A DNA stretch of 64,000 nt from Malania oleifera (taxonomy: Eukaryota > Streptophyta > Magnoliopsida > Santalales > Ximeniaceae), in assembly GCF_029873635.1 (NCBI RefSeq), contig NC_080418.1, positions 12,069,562 through 12,133,561 of the forward strand, given 5' to 3'. The translations under genes and the position numbers were made by a program. Within the stretch, counting starts at the first letter, position 1. Each line of letters opens with the position of its first letter. A model generated the notes under the pieces. That model saw only the letters and a program-made list of their open reading frames with translations. It was not told the origin of the DNA and searched no databases. Positions 33,751 to 44,906 of this stretch are shown piece by piece.

Positions 33751-34202
33751 AACTCAACTCAGTATTTTAATTTTACTCATGCCACACATTTCCAATAATA
33801 CTCATAATTTATATCATTTGAAATAACAAAAGCCAACCCATGTTCATCATTTAGATTACCGAAAATACACATTTAATATCCTTCACAATTATCCAAAATA
33901 TTCATTACCTTCCACATTTCATTTTCACAAATAATATCTACACAGTCGTAGGCTCAAAATCATAATTCAAACGGTGATATACATTTATATACATATAATT
34001 ATATACATTTATATACATATAAAATTTTCATTTTAACCCGTGAAATTTACAAATCTGCTGGCTTAATCTATTCCCCTAAACTGGTTTCCTGAATTATGCC
34101 GGTAGGGACTTTGAAACGATACCAGCGATGCTCACCTGAACCCTGATTCAATAACCCGAATTTGTCAACTCAAATCCTCAAACAACTCTTATTTAATACT
34201 TT
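32278..34202 (-). mobile_element. Truncated Ty3-type 5' LTR with adjacent primer-binding site
   Basis: From 32343 the plus strand reads TGTGATGCCCCGAACCCC and continues with GGTGAGACACATCTCAGTAAG near 32665, the same order as the Tekay LTR at 18079-20052. Just left of it the minus strand has TGGTATTAGAG (32331-32341), a primer-binding site in the right position. Only about 50 more bases of leader-like sequence remain (32278-32330). The LTR is cut at 34202, where a family G LTR starts. No internal genes remain. Confidence 0.65.
33717..33747 (+). repeat. (TA)n microsatellite
   Basis: Alternating TA run inside the truncated Ty3 LTR. Confidence 0.9.
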
Positions 34203-36065
34203 TGATTATGTGCTTAAACTGCCTAATTAGGTGTTTTAATTCGTGCATTAAGGCTTATATTTTTAATTAAACACCTAATTACTCTTAATATTTTAACACT
34301 GTGTCCTATTCGTAATAATTGAGTTTTATTGAGTAATTTATGAATTTTTGGCATTTTTTTATCGCAAGGAAATTATTGGAAGTTGAAACCGACATCGTTT
34401 TGTAATCTGCGCATAAATTTTTCATTCGAGTTCTAATCGAGACGATTCGAAATTTAGGAGAACACTAAGGGGGGGTGCTCTACGACTTTTGTGTTTTGAA
34501 CTTCAAGAGATACAAGCTCTCAGATTATCAAAAGTGGGCATACTCTCTGGGAAAGAAAAAAAAGAAACAAGAAGAAAAAAAAAGGAAAAAATTAAAATAA
34601 AAAAAAAAGTTTTGATTTGACCCGGCCATGCAGCTGGGTCTTTGTGAGCGTACACGAGTAGGGTCTTGCCCTCTTCCCCTATTTATTTTTCCTTTTCTTC
34701 CTCAGCCTGGACAACTTCCCTCCCCTTCTCAATCTCCTTCTCCTTCCTTTCACTCTCCCTTCTCGTCCTCTTCTCTCTCGGCCCTTCTCTCCTTTTCCCT
34801 TTCTTATGCACAACTCTCCCTCACCCTCTCCTTTTTCTCTTCCCTTTTTTTTTTTTTTTTGTCTCTTCACTCTTCCCTCTCCTCTTTCCCTTACCTTCCT
34901 TCTCCATGCAACCCGAGCTACCTATTGCCATTGCTGCCACCACTACTGCAACTGCTGCTGTCCTTCTCCTTCTCTCCCTTACTCTTTCCTTCCTCTACTG
35001 CTGCGGCCACTATGCTGCTATCACGGAAGCCTCCTAAGCCGAGACCTGCTGCTGTTTCCTATTGCTGGTTGCTGCTGCCCTTGAACACCATGGCTGAGAG
35101 TCCCTCTACTGCTTCCATCTTCTAGTTGCAGCAGTTCCAGTCTTGTCCACTGCTATTGCCTTCTTCAGCCACCCGAAAGTCCTCCAGAAGACCTGCTACT
35201 GCTGCTGCAACTTCATCCCACACCGGAGTCCCCTATTCCTGACCACCTTCACTCACAGGCAAGCATTATTTTTTTCTTTATTTCTCTCTCTCCCTTTATC
35301 TTTCTTTAATTTTTGCACTTAAATATTTGGTTACATGTTATTAATTTTTAGTTGAAATTTTATTGAAGTTTTGAACTTCTTAATATTTGTTGGTTATAAT
35401 TATGAAGGATTGATTTATCTTCTTCCTCTTTTTGTTTAACATTATCATAAGAGCTAAATTTCGCTTGGGCTATTTTTTTCTTCTCTTGTTAAAGTTTAGT
35501 TTGATTTTTTGGAAAAAAATAAAAAAATAAAAAATATATATATCTTCTTTAGGCTTTAATTTAGTTGTTTTCTCTAAAAGTTAAACTTGGTTGAATTCTA
35601 TTTAATTTAAGTTTAATTAATTAAAGTCCGACTTTTTTTTTCGTGCTTAGTTTATTGTTTAGTTGTTAAAGTTTTAATTTTGGTTAAATTTTTTAATGCG
35701 TTAAAGATTTTTTTTTTTTTTTTTTTTGAGTATATGCTTGATTGAGTTTTTGTTATTGTGTGTTTTAATTACGCGTTAAAGTTAATGTCTTTAGTTTTTA
35801 TTCTGGAGTTTAAATGCATATTTAAATTCCTGTCTGATTAGATGTAGGATTTTTGTTTCTTGTTATTTAATTTAGTACATGCTAGGATTAGGATTTAATT
35901 TGCATGTTCGTTTAATTTGTCAAAAGAAATCTCAAACAATCTTGAAAACCCCTAATCTGAACAGAGTTAAGTAACTTTTTATTTTCGATTGGAAATACGT
36001 AAAATTTGATATTAAACCGCATTCCCTGAGGAGTCGATTTGGCCCTTGGGCCGAATATTACACGA
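34203..36065 (+). repeat. Family G LTR copy, plus orientation, arm 1 of a large inverted repeat
   Basis: It starts TGATTATGTGC, the LTR 5' end in this orientation, and runs to ATATTACACGAC. It is the inverted counterpart of 36066-37919. For example AAACACCTAATTACTC at 34263-34278 pairs with GAGTAATTAGGTGTTT near 37842-37857, and GACCCGGCCATGCAGCTGGG appears on opposite strands (34619-34638 versus 37518-37537). About 50 bp of the LTR 3' end is missing at the junction. CT-rich low-complexity sequence (34670-34900) gives spurious open frames. Confidence 0.85.
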
Positions 36066-36910
36066 CAGAATGAGTAGCTCAGAAGCTATCCCAAGTATAA
36101 GATTTTTTTTCATGTAATATTCAGCCCAAGGGCTAGATCGTCTCCTCAAAGAATGCGGTTTAATCTCAAATTTTACGTGTTTCCAATCAAAAATAAAAAG
36201 TTATTGAACTTGGTTCAGATGCAAGATTTTCAAGATTGTTTGAGATTTCTTTTGATAATTAAACGAACATGCAATTTAAACCCTAATCCTAGCATGCACT
36301 GAATTAAATAACAAGAACAGAATCCCAACATCTAATCAGGAAGATATCGAAACACACGTTGAACTTTGGAATAGAAACTAAAGATGGTCACTTTAACACG
36401 TAACTAAAACACACAATAACACTTAATCAAACACAAACACGAACGATAAAAACCAAACGTTTAACAAAGTCAAGAACTTGAACCAAAATCAAGATTTAAA
36501 GGCAACCAAGAACTCAAATAGAAAATAGATCTTCAATGACTTAAACAGTAAATAAAGATGATAAAAATACTAACTTTAATAAAATTGACCCTAACTAAAT
36601 CGAGCTTTCACAAAAAATTAAATTTCAAAAAAAAGACAACTAATTTAATTTCTAAAACCAAAAATATTTTTTTTATTTTTCTATTTTATTCTTTTTTTTT
36701 TCAAGAACTAAATCAAACTTTAATAAAAAAAAAAAAACAACTGAAGCAATATTTAAATCTAATGCTAACTTTAATTAAGAGAAACATAAATAAATAAATA
36801 AACTTCAATAAAAATAAAATCCCTTAAACAATTATTCAAAATCTAAAATTTTCAAATAAGCCTTAATAAATTTTACAATATCCAACTAACAATAAAAAAA
36901 AAAAAAAAAA

Positions 36911-36948
<38 letters not shown>

Positions 36949-37919
36949 ATCCGTGTTGTAAAAGGAGCTTGGTCTCGGGTCTGTTGTGTCAGGTATAGCT
37001 TGCAGTAGCTGCAGCAGAGGTGGTGGTTGTGCTTCGGGTGGCTGTAGGAACTAGAATGGTGGCCGAAGCTCTTGGTTGTGGGTGACTATGCAGTAGGGGA
37101 GACTGACTGGTTGTAGTAGGAGAAAGATTTGAGAGAAGTAGTAGGAGCTTGGGTGGCTATTGGCTAGATCACGATAGTAGTTGGTGGTGGCTCAGCAGTG
37201 GTGGAGCAGCCCTTGGTAGGGGAGGAGTGGCTCACGGCAGCAGCAGCAGACGGATGGTCTGAGCCGAGAAAAAGAAGCCGGAGTGGCAGCAAAGATGGAG
37301 AAGAAGGATATTAGATAGAAACAGGAAAGAAAAGAAGAGAAAGGGAGAGAGAGCCAAGAGAGGGAGAGAAGGGAAAGGGAAATACAGGTAGGGGGTAAAG
37401 GAGAATGAGGGAAAGAGAGAGGGCAAGGAAGAGAGTCCCCTAGCTTGCTGTCCTGAAGGAAGAAGAAAAATGAGATATAAAGGGGAAGGGTGCACCCTAC
37501 CCAGCAAATGGATCCGGCCCAGCTGCATGGCCGGGTCATGTTAGTATATATATATATATATTCTTTTTTTTTCTAGGTGAACAAGGTTTATTTTGACTCT
37601 TCTGGAGCCCGTTTTTCTCAAAGCTCAAAACATGGAAGTTATAGATAATCTTATTATCTTCCTCTAAAATTTCGAGTTGTCTCGATCGAAGCTCAAACGA
37701 AAGAGTTATGTGTGAATTACAAATTGATGCTAGTTTTAGCTCTCGATAATATTTCTGCGATAAAAAAAATGCCAAAAATTCATAAATTACTCAATAAAAT
37801 CCAGAGATTATAAATACGAAATCTTGTTAAAATATTGAGAGTAATTAGGTGTTTAATTAAAAATATAAGAATAATGTCCGGATTAAAAGGCCTAATTACG
37901 TTGTTTAAGCATGTAATCA
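36066..37919 (-). repeat. Family G LTR copy, minus orientation, arm 2 of the inverted repeat and 3' LTR of a Ty3-type element
   Basis: The plus strand starts AGAATGAGTAGCTCAGAAGC, matching the solo LTR from about base 13, and ends CATGTAATCA at 37919. Immediately right is a C run; on the minus strand this is a G-rich polypurine tract leading into TGATTACATG. That identifies this copy as the 3' LTR of a minus-strand element occupying 37920-40543. Confidence 0.82.
36913..36942 (+). repeat. (GA)15 microsatellite
   Basis: GA run in the family G LTR, corresponding to the run at 26391-26416. Confidence 0.9.
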
Positions 37920-38849
37920 CACCCCCCCCCAACTAACGTTTTGCTAGTCTCTAGCAAATAACGTGAATGAATTCAAGGGCGGTATCCACAATTACTAACT
38001 CTAGAAAATATGAAATTAATACCCATGCAACACAATCATACCATTTCACATATAATAATATAATTGAATTTCACACAAGCTTGTTTATATTCAATGCAAC
38101 AACTCTGAAGCACGTCACTTATGCAAGTTTCATAATTATATAACATTTAAGATTAATATACTCACATGACGTTAACCAATGGTACAATTCAAAGTTAATG
38201 CGGTCATATAAGTTCGAGTATAAACAGGTAAAATCTCGAGGTGTGTGTGGTGTGTGCAACTTAGTACACCTAGGATACTAGTCGACACCTATAGAACAGT
38301 CTTTTTGATTCGGCCTAATTGGTATACCCTCCAAAATACTGAAAAAGAATGGATTCACTCATCATATGTGAGGAGGAGTGTCGCGATCAAACATCCCACA
38401 TATTGAAAGGAACAAACGCTAAGTGTATGGAATGGACTAGTCTGAGAAGGATCTATCCTATCTATGAGGTGTTGGGTCATCACCCTAACTTCTTCTCACC
38501 TACTCGCCATGTCCAACCGAGACCACCCTAGATCAACTTACTCAAAAACTTGGTGCGAATACATATGAGGTATGAAACAATTGAAGTATCTTCATACGTG
38601 GAGAACATGTGTTGTGTCCTTGCTTTTTTTGTGGTATTTCTATGGAGCAGAAATTAGCATTTCATTTCATGTGCATTTCTATTTCTTATTCTTTCTTCTA
38701 CTCATTCTTCATTTTCTATATTTTCTTGGTTAATTAGGACAATAATTACACTTCTTTTGTTGTCTTCATATCATCAATAGAGATTAAGCTCGAACAGTGG
38801 TTCATGAACTAAGTCTATCTCTAGGGGTGGCTTAGCCTTCACATCTTGA

Positions 38850-39113
38850 GTAGGCTACAAGACGTAGGTTTCTATATCCTCACTAGGTGTCACCTCTAGG
38901 CTAGTAAATAAAAAACAGAGACTAGTTTACAAGGAATCGTCCAGAAGAAAGGAGAATCGAGTTTCATGAACTTTGATTTGAGTAGGCTACAAGACCTAAG
39001 TTTCTATTTCCCTACTAGGTGTCACCTCTAAGCTAGTAAATCAAAAACAGAGACTAGTGTACAAGGAATCATCCAGAAGAAAGAAGAATCGAGTTTCATG
39101 AACTCTGATTTGA
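38850..39113. repeat. Tandem repeat, two copies of 132 bp
   Basis: GTAGGCTACAAGAC starts at 38850 and again at 38982. The units share CACTAGGTGTCACCTC / ACTAGGTGTCACCTCTAAG, AAAAACAGAGACTAGT and GAATCGAGTTTCATGAAC and differ at only a few positions. Confidence 0.88.
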
Positions 39114-40044
39114 TGTTAACACTCAAAAGGACAATAAATAGCTCAAGAATATTTCACAAGGTGTCATAGTCGCCACGGGTGTTCTCTTAGTGCTCACAGG
39201 GAACCCTAAGTGCAATGAATTACGTGAATGTGTCTATTTAGCCTCAAGAGATGTCATGTAAATACAAGAAATTATATAACCAGATTAACATGAGTGTACT
39301 ACCAATCAATTCTTCATGGAGTTACAAAGTCATATAAAGAGAAACTACGCACAAATGACTCAAGTGTGTAATTCTTAGGGTATATGCAAGTATGTGAAGG
39401 GTATAAGTCAGTGTTAATCATAGCATAATTCAGTGTAATTCCTCACTACTCTTTCTTTCTTTCCTTTTTTTTTTTTTTTTGATTTTTTTGATTTTTTTTT
39501 TCAAATTAATATATAAAACTCAGCAAGTATACGTGCATAGTATCACATGCAAATGCTTACCCCCCAACTAAAGTGGAACATTGTCCTCAATGTGAAAGTA
39601 TAGGGGAAATAAAAAAAAAAATTGTGCACGAGAGAAGTAGGGCGTACCTGGGTAGCGAAGTAATGGAAAATAAAACTGAACTACAAGAAAATGTACCTGA
39701 AAATTAACTAAAAATAAAATAAGGTGAAATAAAATGAAAAGAAGGGAAAGAAAAACATCACGATTGTCTAGCAGAGGCATTGGAGGAATTTTGTTTGGTG
39801 GGTGCAGGTTTATAAATTGAACTAGTATGTCTCCATATTTGAACCGCCACAATGAATCAGTTTTCACACCTGCACGAAAGTCAGCCTCAAATGAATTAAT
39901 ACTCATCAAAATACCAGACAATACATGTGTAGATCAACTTTCTTGATTTAACAAGAAAGGGTCTTTATTCAGCATATTTTCTAGGAAATTTACTTCTTTA
40001 CGAACTAGTGTTTGAGGAAAAGTTGTTGGAATAGTTACCTTTAG

Positions 40045-40536
40045 TTATTTAAAAGAATTAACATTAAAATTTTTACCTGATTCCTTGAAAGTTAAACCTT
40101 CAACATTCTGCTCACCCTCTTTATTGGGTGTACCAATCATCTTACCACTGCAAGGATCTACTTCAGCATTGGGCTCCTCGATAGTTATTCCAGTCAGAAG
40201 TGACGGTTCCACAACTGCCAAGCTCTGAGGATAAGGTACCATAGGTCAGTACTCATTAGTAGTACCCTCCTCATTAACTAATTGCTTCACTTCTAGGTAT
40301 GCTTCCTCTGATTTTTCTTTGACTCCATCTGTTTCAGCCGTAACTTTAGATGCCAGGACAACTGGTTGTCTGGCGATGAGCATCTCAAGTTTAGGAACTT
40401 CTTCCTCACTTCTCGAAGTAATGATGGCTTCCATTGTCTCAAGAGAAACATTATGTGTATGTTGTTGTCGCTGCAGGTATTCTTGAGGACTAGACTGAGG
40501 TTTAATGGAAAATTCCTTTTTTTCTAGGATATCCAA
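40045..40536 (-). pseudogene. Unrecognised acidic ORF remnant within the Ty3-type element
   Basis: Two minus-strand frames nearly abut. 40246-40536 (96 codons, MDILEKKEFSIK, Glu/Lys-rich) and 40045-40242 (65 codons, MVPYPQSLAVVEPS) read in the direction of the element and could be one disrupted frame. I do not recognise a family. The composition is hydrophilic with no membrane segment and no zinc knuckle. A further frame at 39568-39921 lies downstream and is low in information. They may be host-derived or extra-ORF sequence of the retroelement. Confidence 0.35.
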
Positions 40537-40914
40537 CCGCGTGTGTTGACCTTATAGGTCAAGCCCGATTTTGATTATAAAAAATACTCATTATATCTAA
40601 TGGGCGTTTGAGGTTATGTGTAGGAACTTAAATTAAAAGATCTTAATGCACATGGAAGAAAGTGAAGATTGAAGACCCAATTTTTATGTTGTAAAATATT
40701 TCATTTATGTAAAGGGTCTGTAATAGTAATTAGGGCTTTTGGACTAAAATAATCACACACACATCACATGCATGGTCTAATAGGTAAGCTCAAAATGAAT
40801 CATAAATAAAACTAGACTTAGAAAAGACCCTAGGACACTCACACACTCACTTGTATGTGTTAGGCACTTGAATAGGGTGATTATTGGATGAAATAGGACC
40901 GAATTGCACAAAAT

Positions 40915-41320
40915 GTGCACCTTCGGTCAACCAGCACCTCATGTATATTTAGCCCCTGGTTGACCAAACCATGTCTAGGTCAACAAGTTGATCACAGCCC
41001 GGTCGACCGACCAATGTATTTCATTTGGCCTCGATTGACCGAACCTCATAGAAAGTAAATATTTTGACTTCCTGATCGACCGAGAGAAAAATGTATACCA
41101 CCAACTTGGTCGACCAAGTTCCCACATATGGGAACCCAACGGTTTGGTCGACCGACCAGTTTAGTTCAAAATGACCCTGGTCGACTGAACCTTGCAAATA
41201 TGGAAAAATCGCCCTCGAGCATACATGTCCGGTCGACCGAACGGGCAGTTCATTTTTGGCCTAGTCAACCAAATCCCACGAACTTGGGTAGACCATACAT
41301 GTCCTGATCGACTGGTGCTC
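40915..41320 (+). repeat. Array of GGTCGACCGAAC words
   Basis: About eleven imperfect copies, including CGGTCGACCGACC, TGATTGACCGAACC-type, TGGTCGACCAAG, TGGTCGACTGAACC and CGGTCGACCGAACG, with 25-40 bases between them. The last copy ends about 127 bp before the TATA box. Confidence 0.85.
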
Positions 41321-41443
41321 TCAGGTTGGACCTATTTTTTTACCGTGGTTAACTCACTAAAACAAGGTTCAAATAATTAAATATCATTAAATATTTTCTA
41401 ATAATTCCAAACATGTCATTAACGGTTATAATTCAGGTGAAGT

Positions 41444-41451
41444 CTATAAAT
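41444..41451 (+). promoter_or_regulatory. TATA box of Copia LTR family C
   Basis: TATAAATA followed by CCCCCTCATTTGG, at the same place relative to the word array as in families A and B. Confidence 0.6.
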
Positions 41452-42069
41452 ACCCCCTCATTTGGAATGATTAGTAATTGGATTAGAAAACACGATTAAG
41501 AAATTTTCTCTCATTCTAAAAAATCCTACTACTCATTTTTACACTCCATTCACTTATACTTACCTTCTAGTATTGCCAAAATACTTTCTAAGTTGATTTA
41601 AGTGATTGTTTGAAAGGTTTGCTCTCCTTGATTTGTGTGGTTGATACGACTTTCTTAAGAGCCAGACCTAAGTGTTCTTAGGGGACTTTGTTGATAAGTC
41701 TCTCCTAAGAAGACTTGTATTAAACTTCTAAGTACTGCATATTCATTGCAATATCTTGGGAAGTTTGTATTTTTTTTTGGATTGCAAAAACTTTTCCAAA
41801 ACATTTTCAAATATCTTGAGTGATTTATTGTGACATAACTTTGAAAAGATATTTTTTTATGTGATATTAATCTTTGTTGCAATATTCATTGTCTTGCATC
41901 TTATTTACAGAATACAAAGACAAAATATATTTTGCAAACCAAGCATATACATTATTTAATATTTGCACGAGTGAGATATTCTACTGATTGGAATAGTTGA
42001 GACTTGATTGACATCTCTACTTGAGCATGTTGATAGAATATCTTGTGATACAAAGATTATATTAGTTTG

Positions 42070-42982
42070 TATTGGCCTTACAAGGCTTAACATCTTATTT
42101 TGATGCTAACAAACAAGTAGAATTTAACATGCTTTGTTTAAGTGATGTATATTCATGACTCAATAATGAATGCAAGGTTAAAGGATTCATGAAAACTTAT
42201 ATTTCAAAGAAGGATGATTATATCAAGCTTGAGGCATGGATTAAAACTTGAAGATCATGAGAGCATTGATATAAAAGAAAAAGCTTCAAGAATGAAAGCC
42301 CAAGTGATCAACATGGAAATCTCAAAGATGATATATGATCATGGAAGAACAAGGACTTACTTGAAGATCAAAAGAATAGAGTTTTGAGGATGTCTGTATG
42401 TAAGTACTTCATGTAAACTTCAATATAAACTGAATTTAAGCTCTTATAAATCAAAAGAAACTAAGAAATATATTTTTAGAAAAACCCTAAAATATGTTTT
42501 TGAAATCAAAGTAACGAAGGTTCAAAGGAAGAAAAGATTTTCAAATAAATATAAGGTGAAGACTGAGAGCCAGGTGATTGCCTACATAGGCAAGCGAGTG
42601 CAAAATTTTTAAAAGGAATATTTTAGGAGGCAGTAGAGTGCCAGGCGACTGCCTGAGCATTACCAGGCGCCTGGGTGGTTAACCTAGGCAACTGCCTGTG
42701 TTATGGCAGGCGATTGCCAGCCTTCAGGGTTATTTATTTTTCTCTATGGCAAGCAACTGCCACGTCATGGTAGGCGACTGCCACTCAACACAGTTTTTAA
42801 AACTCTCAACGGGAAGATTTTTTAAATAAATTTATTAGACACTACTCTTTTGAAAATCTTGAGGATTACTCCAAGTAAACTTGGGGGGCAAGGAATTACC
42901 TTTTAAACATCTATAAATAGCCTCAAACTTCAAAGATTTCTACACCAAGAAATATTCTAGCAATCAAAGTTCTCTAAAAGAA
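42070..42982 (+). repeat. Element A 5' LTR, first part
   Basis: It matches 57992-58860, including GGCTTAACATCTTATTTTGA near the start, and breaks off after TCTCTAAAAG, where element B begins. The second part resumes with CTTTCAATCTCTCTTGTG at 53626. Its TATA box is at 42912-42919. Confidence 0.9.
42560..42783 (+). repeat. Array of GCCAGGCGACTGCC words
   Basis: About eight copies, such as GCCAGGTGATTGCC, GCCAGGCGACTGCC, TAGGCAACTGCC, GGCAGGCGATTGCCA and GGTAGGCGACTGCC, ending about 129 bp before TATAAATA at 42912. A shorter version of the array is in the 3' LTR at 58495-58665. Confidence 0.82.
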
Positions 42983-43344
42983 TGTTGACCTTATAGGTCG
43001 CACCCAGTTTTGATAATGAAAAATACTCATATTTGATGATTGACAAGTGCTTGTGCAGGTTCAAATTAATATTGCAAGGAAGGACACTTGAGGAAACAAG
43101 AAGACTATGAAGATTTGTAATTTGTAATTGAAATTCATATTCATATCGGTCTATAATAATATAGGTCTGTAATAGTAACTTAGGCATATGGATGTATGCT
43201 TATCACATGCACATCATGCACACAAGATATAGTGTAAGCTCAACTAAGACCATAGCAAGACCCTAGTCTCCAACACTCACATACATAGCATAAAATATAT
43301 GAGTGTCTTAATTGTGCTCATAATAGAACAAATCTAAGCAAGTT

Positions 43345-43675
43345 AAGAGGGCTCAGGCGACCGAACCTTTGGAGTACAAAACTCCTCGGGCGCCCAAACT
43401 TAGACAAAGTTAAAAAGTTGACTAGCCCTCGGGCGACCGAACCATAAATGCATGTATCTTCTTTGGGTGCCCGAACACTTTGAAAGGGACTGTTCACCAA
43501 CTCAAGCAATCAAGGATTTCTGTTCAAATCAGCCGCGAGCGACTGAACGCAAGAGTTTGGGCACCCGAACCTAGGACTGGGCACTCGAAGTTACGTAGCT
43601 TTGCAACTGACTTTGGTTCAGGCTGCCAAACCAAGACACGGGTGACCGAATCACCTTGGTTCAGCCACTCGAACA
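43345..43675 (+). repeat. Array of GGGCGACCGAAC words
   Basis: About ten copies, such as CAGGCGACCGAACC, CGGGCGCCCAAAC, TCGGGCGACCGAACC, TGGGTGCCCGAAC, TGGGCACCCGAACC and ACGGGTGACCGAATC. The last copy ends about 124 bp before the TATA box. The 3' LTR copy (52080-52447) has the same spacing to its TATA box at 52571 and one additional unit. Confidence 0.85.
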
Positions 43676-43798
43676 CCAGCCGGTTAAAATAAATTAACCG
43701 CAGTAAAACATGGTTATTTTGGGCTAATTGAATTTTAATCTTTTGAGACTTTTTAATAATGCCCATTATATCCCGAACAGTAATAATTTTTTACCTGG

Positions 43799-43806
43799 CT
43801 ATAAAT
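43799..43806 (+). promoter_or_regulatory. TATA box of the element B 5' LTR
   Basis: TATAAATA followed by TGAGTCCATTTGC. The same string is at 52571 in the 3' LTR. Confidence 0.6.
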
Positions 43807-44906
43807 ATGAGTCCATTTGCTCAATTAAAAAAGGATTTAGAAAAGTGATTAGCAAAAATTCTCACTCTCTCTTGAAAATCCATTTTGTGCCTTAACTCTT
43901 TCAAACTTGCATCCCTTTGATAAAATCCAAGAGTGTGAGAGTTCCATATTTGTTTATGTGATTGTTGCTCTATGCTAATACTCCCATTATTGTGTGTGCT
44001 TGAAATTCATTTTATTAGGAGCATAGCTTAGGTTTATCCCACAGATTTCTCCTTTGTAAATCTCATGTGGGATTAAACCAAGAAAGCTTGGGATATTTGC
44101 ATTCCATTGCAAGCATCCAAGAGCATTGTTTTTGGTGTGCAAAGAATTTTTCAAACAAGCAAGCAATCTTTTCAAACTAGCTTTGTGCTTATTTCATTGA
44201 AGAAAACCATTCTAAAACTAGTTTGATTATCTACCTAGTATACTTGGAATATTGATGTTTTGTTGAAATATTCTATTTAGATTCCAAGCCACTACTTGTG
44301 TTGATTATTCTTAAGCATCGTACTGATCATATTGTGTTGAATACTCTTAAGATTTATATTGACTATACTGTGTTAAGTATTGATAGAATAAATCTTGCAT
44401 CACTAGGCTTACACTATATCCATGCTATTGATCCGTATTTGACTGAGCATATTATTTGGGTACAAATCTGCTTTATGTGAAAGCACTTATCTATTGTACC
44501 ATTTGATTGTAAAATGTCAGTGTTTCTAGGCATGGCCTGAGGGGACGGTAATCCATCCTGGTAAGGATTGTATGTACTGGTTGAGGTTAGCCCTTGAATT
44601 GACCTAGTTTGTACAGGTGCCGCTCCACTCGTTTTAGTGAGTAAGTTATAGTGGTAATCCTTGTGCTAGTTAGCCAAGGCAGGGACATAGGCAATTGGCT
44701 GAACCTCGATAACATCTCTGTGTGTCACTTTTACTTTGGTGCTTTTTGGTGCATATGGTGTTAAATAAATTGCTTTATTTAAATTCTGGTATATTTACTT
44801 TACTTGCACTAGATTTTCCTTAAGGTTGTGAACATACTAGCGTTAGAACATTCACCTGGGGATTAAATTAAAAATACCAATTCACCCCCCCTTTTGGGAT
44901 CACTCA

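Larger units (their letters stand above)
37920..40543 (-). mobile_element. 3' internal part of a minus-strand Ty3-type element (family G), truncated
   Basis: Bounded on the left by the polypurine tract and the family G 3' LTR, and on the right by the start of another Copia LTR at 40544. No RT, protease or integrase is visible, only a long region of the sort found between pol and the 3' LTR in Tat/Ogre or Athila-type elements. That region includes a 2 x 132-bp tandem repeat. Lineage is an inference; family identity to the LTR is positional. Confidence 0.55.
40544..42069 (+). repeat. Copia LTR, family C, left part
   Basis: It starts TGTTGACCTTATAGGTC, as does the LTR of element B, but is otherwise clearly diverged. 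It contains an array of GGTCGACCGAAC words (40915-41320) and a TATA box at 41444-41451. The sequence stops at 42069, where element A is inserted, and resumes at 60085. Confidence 0.8.
42983..44905 (+). repeat. Element B 5' LTR
   Basis: Aligned by eye with 51712-53610, about 95% identical in the first 210 bases. It ends near CAATTCACCCCCCCTTTTGG at 44878-44897. Its TATA box is at 43799-43806 and its word array at 43345-43675. Confidence 0.87.

Noticed and set aside
34628..35125. 165-codon plus-strand frame with a Ser/Leu/Phe-rich composition
   Set aside because: CT-rich low-complexity part of a family G LTR; the related LTR copies do not keep the frame.
37192..37539. 115-codon minus-strand frame
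   Set aside because: Same low-complexity LTR segment as above on the opposite arm.
40544..42069. A second LTR of element B
   Set aside because: It shares the first 17 bases with B, but the body, the word array and the flanks differ. The sequence right of element A completes it as a separate family.
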